This document shows positions 60,101 through 64,000 of a stretch of 64,000 nt of DNA, piece by piece; the first letter of the stretch is position 1; every line of letters begins with the position of its first letter. The DNA is taken from contig VXCM01001513.1 of the NCBI GenBank assembly GCA_014773175.1, forward strand, positions 62,001 to 126,000. The letters run 5' to 3'. The notes below the pieces were generated by a model that was not told the DNA's origin, did not search any database, and was given only the letters and a program-made list of their open reading frames with translations. The DNA comes from Lucifuga dentata (lineage: Eukaryota; Chordata; Actinopteri; Ophidiiformes; Bythitidae). The translations under genes and the position numbers were made by a program.

Positions 60101-61651
60101 AGATCAATCTATCTATCTATAGAAAAATGTTTTATTAAAATAAAAGTGATTAGTAATTGTGGCCTGAGCTGTCAGTACCAGTGACCTTCACTCCTACAAG
60201 CTGCATTTCAGTAGACGGTTGTAGCTACTTCCCATAAGTACCAAGAAACCCACATATTAGCCGACCCCCGATGTTGTTCCATCTATTTATTTGTTTATCA
60301 AATTACCTGTTTTTTCTGAGAATTGTCAAAGTATTCCTGTGATTTTCTGAAAATAATCCACTACCAGTACCAGTAAACAGTTGATTACCAAAAGTGACAT
60401 TAACTAACATTAAGTTTTCCGGACTCCTCTTCCTCATCTGAATCGCATTGATGAAGGTAAGGAAGGCTTTACAAATGAGCTATAATTATCACAGCACTTA
60501 TTTAGCTGTGTAATTATGGTGAGTTTTTTTTCNGCTTTACAAATGAGCTATAATTATCACAGCACTTATTTAGCTGTGTAATTATGGTGAGTTTTTTTTC
60601 AGTGTGGGTCTGTCTATGTGCTGGACATTCCTCAGTCTGAGTTTTGGAATTCCCTCAGCCGACCCCCTGATGTTGTTCCATCAATTTATTTGTTTAGCAA
60701 ATTATCTGTTTTTCTGGGTATTGTCATAGTATGCCTCTGATTTTCTGAAAATAATCCACGTACTGGTAAACATGATATTTATTTCAGCAGCTGATTACCG
60801 TAACTGATGGATCACGGTTTACTGGCCGTCGCAAAATGTGCTGGATAAGATGTTTAGTCAGGAAATGTTGTGGAAATGTTATTCTATGGTATGATTTAAA
60901 CTATTTTCCATGGGTAGTGGTAATGAGTAGTATTTCTACCCTTGGAAATTTCATTCTCTGGGATCTGATTTGAATTACTCGTGTATAAGCCGACCCTTTG
61001 ATTTGCATTGTGAAATTTGGTAAAAAAAAAAAAAAAAAAAAAANAAAAAAAAAAAAAAAAAAACTCAGCTTATACTTGAGTATATATGGTAGTTCTTACT
61101 ACCATTATGTAAATATAGTGAAGTAAAAAAAAGTGGGGTTTTTTTCCTCTGAAATGTATAGTGGAGTAACATTATAAAATCAATGAAATACTCATCTAAT
61201 TTGTAGTGGCATATTGTATTTGAGTAAATGTGCTTAGTTAGTCTCAGCCTTAAACTGAATTTATTTCATGTGTTTTTGAGAGCATTCTGCAAGATCTTTT
61301 TTTGTAATGTGTTTTGTGTTTTGTGTGTGTGTTTTTTGGGGGGGGGTAATGAGTGCAGATACTTTACAATGTGGAGTTGGTCTGAGGACATAAGGATGCC
61401 TCCTTTCCTGGTGGAGATGAATAGAGCAGAACACTAATAATGAATCCTCCATCCAGAGCAGGCTGAGGGGTAATCTGTCATCACCAAGGGGAAACGTGCA
61501 CACGTGTGTGTGAGAGGGGGAGAGAGAGAGTGAGAGAGAGAGAGAGAGAGAACACTTATTATCACTTTCCTGGAAGGATAATTATGTTAGAGATGGAAAG
61601 CTCAGCTGCAGCTCAGTAGCTTTGTATTGTTGTTGTACCCCAAAATGTATA

Positions 61652-61716
<65 letters not shown>

Positions 61717-63660
61717 TACACACTCACTCAGTGATTGTTATGATTTTATTCATGATAGTTTGCTTTACCAGATTTTTTAACTGCTTGATTATTTGAGTAT
61801 CTGTTGTTTCTTTAAGTTTATTGTCATATTTGTGAATTTAACACTCGTCTTTGTGTTTGGCTGACATAAGTTAAAGTTATTGTGCGAAGTGGCTGACACT
61901 AATGTGGGGTAGGATGTCGTTCTCTGACTCTTCACGTGTGCCTCAGCATCCTCATCCTCAGTCTAAATTTAACAATCTGAAGACAGCGTCCCACAGAGAA
62001 CCTCTTTCATTTCTGCTTAGCCAATCAGCAGTACCGTGTCCTATTCTGTCCTCTTTCATCCTTCTCCTCTCTTTCAGTTGTTGTATCTCATATAGAGGCC
62101 TGTTATTCAGTTGTCTCTACCTCTCCCTGAAGGCTATTGATATAAATATAACTGCAGTCTCAGAAATTACCATACAATAGACTCTTCTGTGATAGTTTCA
62201 AAAGGCTGTTGTGAGCTTCTTGGATGATATTTATCCCTTTCTCTGCCTTCTTTTTGTATGGCCAAATATACTTTCTGACATAGTTCAAGACTATGACATA
62301 GTTCAAGACTTAAAAAACAGTTAATGGAGGAAAGTTTATTGTTTATTAGAGTGGTGTTAGTATAAAATTAGATAATTATTTTCTCCTAGTCTGTATCCCT
62401 CTGAGGTACAGCTGATGCACTCAAATCAAAATGAAAACTGTATCAAAATGATGGTGTTTTATTGCACTTTGGACATGTTTTAGATGTAATTTTGAACTGT
62501 TGTTATATGAGTAAAGTACAACCCAGCTATAACACTGATTTCTAAATGGACTTACGTAGTAAAGAGAGGATGCAAGTGATGAGATAAAAAACATAATGAC
62601 AATTTTTATGTGGCTTCACTAAGTAGTTATTCATAAAAGCATTACTCATTTTTGAAATTAAAATATAAATTACTCTACCCCTTTTTTCTGTACACGTTTG
62701 GTGCCTTTTTTCCTTGTTGGAGCCCTCCATGCTTCTATGTCTCTATTACTTTTTTCATCCTTTTTCAGGTCATCGGACTCTGTTTGTGGGGGTGCAAATG
62801 CCCAGGCAGAGTTATCGTTACCACAAGCCCCACAGCTCTCGCCACCGCAAGAGAGAAAGAAGGGCAGGAAGTGCTGCAACACAACCAAGCGAGGGATCTG
62901 AATCTAGTCATGGTAGGACACACACACACACACACACATACACACACATACATACAGAGTACATGAAACTCCAGACTTTTTTAAAACTTTTTTTTTAAGT
63001 GCATGTGGTTAATGCAGTTGCCTGAAACATGAACCACACAATCAAATGCATGCACTCACTCATGCAACAATTTGGTACAATAGACTTGGTCATGATTCAG
63101 TTTAATTGTGCACACGTACATTCACACATCTCCCAGGGAGGAGGCAGTGTCTTTTAAGCAAAGCCTTCCAATGCCATGTGTGTACATGTGCACAAATTAG
63201 CTGCCATAGAGACAGAACTAGTCAGCATATTGAATGTGTGTTGTGTGTGTGTGTGTGTGTGTTTGGCTGTCTTGTTTTGACACTTCACTTAACAGGAATT
63301 CACAGTAAAAGTCATAATGATGTAGCAAACAGACTTGTTTGTTCTTTCACATCTCCTTCTTCCCTCACATCCTCTTACTCCGTCAGACACACCGTCCCAG
63401 CGGGTGCAGTTCATTCTGGGCACAGAGGAGGATGCTGAGCACGTGGTCCATGAGCTCTTCACTGAGCTGGATGAAATCTGTGTAAAGGATGGCAAAGATG
63501 CTGAGTGGAAAGAAACAGCCAGGTCAGGATCCCTTCTGGGAGCCATTGGCAAGAATGCTTGGCAGTAATGCTTCTGACAGACTGGGAGATCTACATTCGT
63601 ACTGTTATGAGGAGGGAATTGTACAAGTGGTAGTTACATCGTATTTTGAAATCGCTGGAT

Positions 63661-63699
<39 letters not shown>

Positions 63700-64000
63700 C
63701 AGTTTGCTTGAGGCAAAAATGCTCAGTAGAGAAAAGCAACACAAACATCACTGTGGGAAATTAAATATCAAAGTCTTAGTTTTACATGCTCATCTAAACC
63801 CTGTGCCAAAGTGTATTTTGTTGAAGAAAGTAGTGTAGACCAAATCTAAAAGATGTGAAGGGTTGTATGCGATGGGAAACATCTTTTTTTAAGGTTGAGA
63901 GCTCCCCAATCCTCCTCTGCGCCACTTCTGGTGCTAGTCTCTCCACTGATCTATCCTTCTCTTGAACTTGCAGGTGGCTGAAATTTGAGGAAGATGTGGA
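49459..64000 (+). CDS. slc4a8: Na+-driven Cl-/HCO3- exchanger, 5' part (exons 1-5, partial)
   Basis: Plasma-membrane bicarbonate transporter (NDCBE), extruding acid from neurons. Coding exons 49459-49503, 59969-60050, 62769-62912, 63387-63522 and 63974-64000 (cut by the window edge); all phases agree. The protein starts MSTGANDPDSILSYQ, then RPDEEVVVDQGGISSVSSIH, YEKEELESHRTLFVGVQMP, a basic His/Arg segment, DTPSQRVQFILGTEEDAEH, ELFTELDEIC and WLKFEEDVE. Human SLC4A8 begins with the same SILSYQ/GVLSYQRPDEE-VVDQGG-IHYEKEEL order; SLC4A7 and SLC4A10 have different N-termini (FEKEEL or FEKEDL in place of YEKEEL). This is the regulatory and first cytosolic part; transmembrane exons lie to the right. 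The ATG has A at -3. Confidence 0.9.
50485..50890. mobile_element. Tc1/mariner-like element, copy 2, right end lost
   Basis: In the first slc4a8 intron. TACACTACAGACCAGAAGTT begins it, and the inner sequence (ATTATGTAGCCACTATGG and GGCATGCACAGTCTGTATTA) matches the 43.5-kb copy. After the inner AGGAAATGA it carries an extra block of over 100 bp ((ATA)n, CATTTATATAGTACTTTTCT and an AAAT repeat) absent from copy 1, so something was inserted. The right terminal repeat was not found. Confidence 0.75.
52471..52999 (-). mobile_element. TTAA-flanked non-autonomous DNA transposon, copy 2
   Basis: About 529 bp beginning TTAAAGGATCATAC and ending GTATGCTCCTTTAA, in the first slc4a8 intron. It is inverted relative to the 26.8-kb copy and has about two mismatches in the ends, so it is an older or divergent family member. 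No transposase reading frame. Confidence 0.75.
56295..56350. repeat. (AAAG)n microsatellite
   Basis: Nearly pure GAAA/AAAG array of about 56 bp, followed by A and T runs. Confidence 0.9.
57087..57151. repeat. (CA)n(GA)n compound microsatellite
   Basis: CA run followed directly by a GA run, about 65 bp. Confidence 0.9.
58308..58480. repeat. Pentanucleotide array CTAAA/CTAAG to ATAAG
   Basis: A variable 5-mer array (CTAAA, CTAAG, CCAAA) passes into a homogeneous ATAAG run of about 60 bp. Variants sit at the left, the pure array at the right. Confidence 0.85.
59969..60050 (+). CDS. slc4a8: slc4a8 coding exon 2
   Basis: 82 nt, reading RPDEEVVVDQGGISSVSSIH, then YEKEELE. After a 10.5-kb intron; acceptor tccttcag. 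Confidence 0.95.
60259..60810. repeat. Two imperfect direct repeats of about 145-155 bp
   Basis: Copy A1 at 60259-60402 and copy A2 at 60657-60810 both begin AGCCGACCCCC and share GATGTTGTTCCATC, ATTTATTTGTTTA and GATTTTCTGAAAATAATCCA. They sit in the second slc4a8 intron, about 398 bp apart. Confidence 0.85.
60466..60600. repeat. 67-bp exact duplication around a single N
   Basis: 60466-60532 and 60534-60600 are identical as read by eye and are separated only by an N. This is most likely an unmerged overlap between two contig ends rather than biology. Confidence 0.9.
60973..61093. mobile_element. Possible small inverted-repeat element
   Basis: The left side reads ACTCGTGTATAAGCCGACC; the right side is the inverse of ACTCAAGTATAAGCTGAG. 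An A tract with an N at 61044 lies between. TATAAGCCGAC also resembles the start of repeats A1/A2, so the whole 60.25-61.09 kb stretch may be one decayed family. Confidence 0.45.
61656..61713. repeat. (CA)n microsatellite
   Basis: About 58 bp of CA in the second slc4a8 intron, preceded at 61.51-61.55 kb by a GA run. Confidence 0.9.
62769..62912 (+). CDS. slc4a8: slc4a8 coding exon 3
   Basis: 144 nt, reading SHRTLFVGVQMPRQSYRYHK, then PHSSRHRKRERRAGSAATQP and SEGSESSH. The His/Arg-rich run is a family feature. Confidence 0.94.
63387..63522 (+). CDS. slc4a8: slc4a8 coding exon 4
   Basis: 136 nt, reading DTPSQRVQFILGTEEDAEHV, then VHELFTELDEICVKDGKDAE and WKETA. The single-D TEEDAEH matches human SLC4A8 (TEEDEEH), not SLC4A7/10 (TEDDDEEH). 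Confidence 0.97.
63974..64000 (+). CDS. slc4a8: slc4a8 coding exon 5, cut by window
   Basis: Acceptor gaacttgcag, then RWLKFEEDV and two bases of the next codon at the window end. WLKFEEDVED is universal in Na+-coupled SLC4 proteins. Confidence 0.95.

Noticed and set aside
49459..64000. Identification as slc4a7 or slc4a10
   Set aside because: slc4a7 on human 3p24 would fit the neighbourhood, but SILSYQRPDEE, IHYEKEEL and TEEDAEH fit slc4a8, not FEKEEL/FEKEDL and TEDDDEEH.

Overview
The window is vertebrate nuclear DNA from a ray-finned (probably teleost) fish. It holds small, well-conserved exons with GT-AG introns, dense CA/GA/ATT microsatellites, fish-type L2 LINE and DNA-transposon fossils, and four recognisable vertebrate genes. 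Identification rests on reading the exons and comparing them with remembered vertebrate proteins; no database was searched. Species is not determined.

Layout. (1) 1-31.8 kb, + strand: the 3' part of itpr1, the type 1 IP3 receptor calcium channel. It has 21 exons (1,040 codons plus stop), running from the alternatively spliced SII neuronal exon through the transmembrane domain and pore to the C-terminus; the gene starts left of the window. (2) 35.8-39.4 kb, + strand: complete bhlhe40 (DEC1/Stra13), a circadian bHLH-Orange repressor, 5 coding exons, 431 aa. (3) 47.4-40.5 kb, - strand: complete ttll3, a tubulin glycylase, 11 coding exons, about 829 aa, with a consensus RFX X-box upstream. (4) 49.4 kb to the right edge, + strand: the first five coding exons of slc4a8 (Na+-driven Cl-/HCO3- exchanger), divergent from ttll3; the gene continues beyond the window.

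The itpr1-bhlhe40 pair in the same orientation matches the human 3p26 arrangement. ttll3 also lies on human 3p but several Mb away, and slc4a8 is on human 12q13, so the right half is a fish-specific neighbourhood. The four genes are not an operon and show no sign of a shared pathway.

Introns and spacers carry a 5'-truncated, frameshifted L2-like LINE, two copies of a TTAA-flanked non-autonomous DNA transposon, two copies of a TA-flanked Tc1/mariner-like element, a 400-bp hAT-like element with an 8-bp target duplication, several perfect hairpins, and a 104-bp alternating purine-pyrimidine tract. Assembly features include a 213-base N gap, six single Ns, and one artefactual-looking 67-bp duplication around an N.

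No new multi-gene system is visible. The most useful second looks are the regulatory ones: the SII exon with a tandem acceptor, the ttll3 X-box, the bhlhe40 CRE/E-box cluster and hairpin-borne AU-rich element, and the slc4a8 upstream AUGs. The small transposon families are the other candidates.
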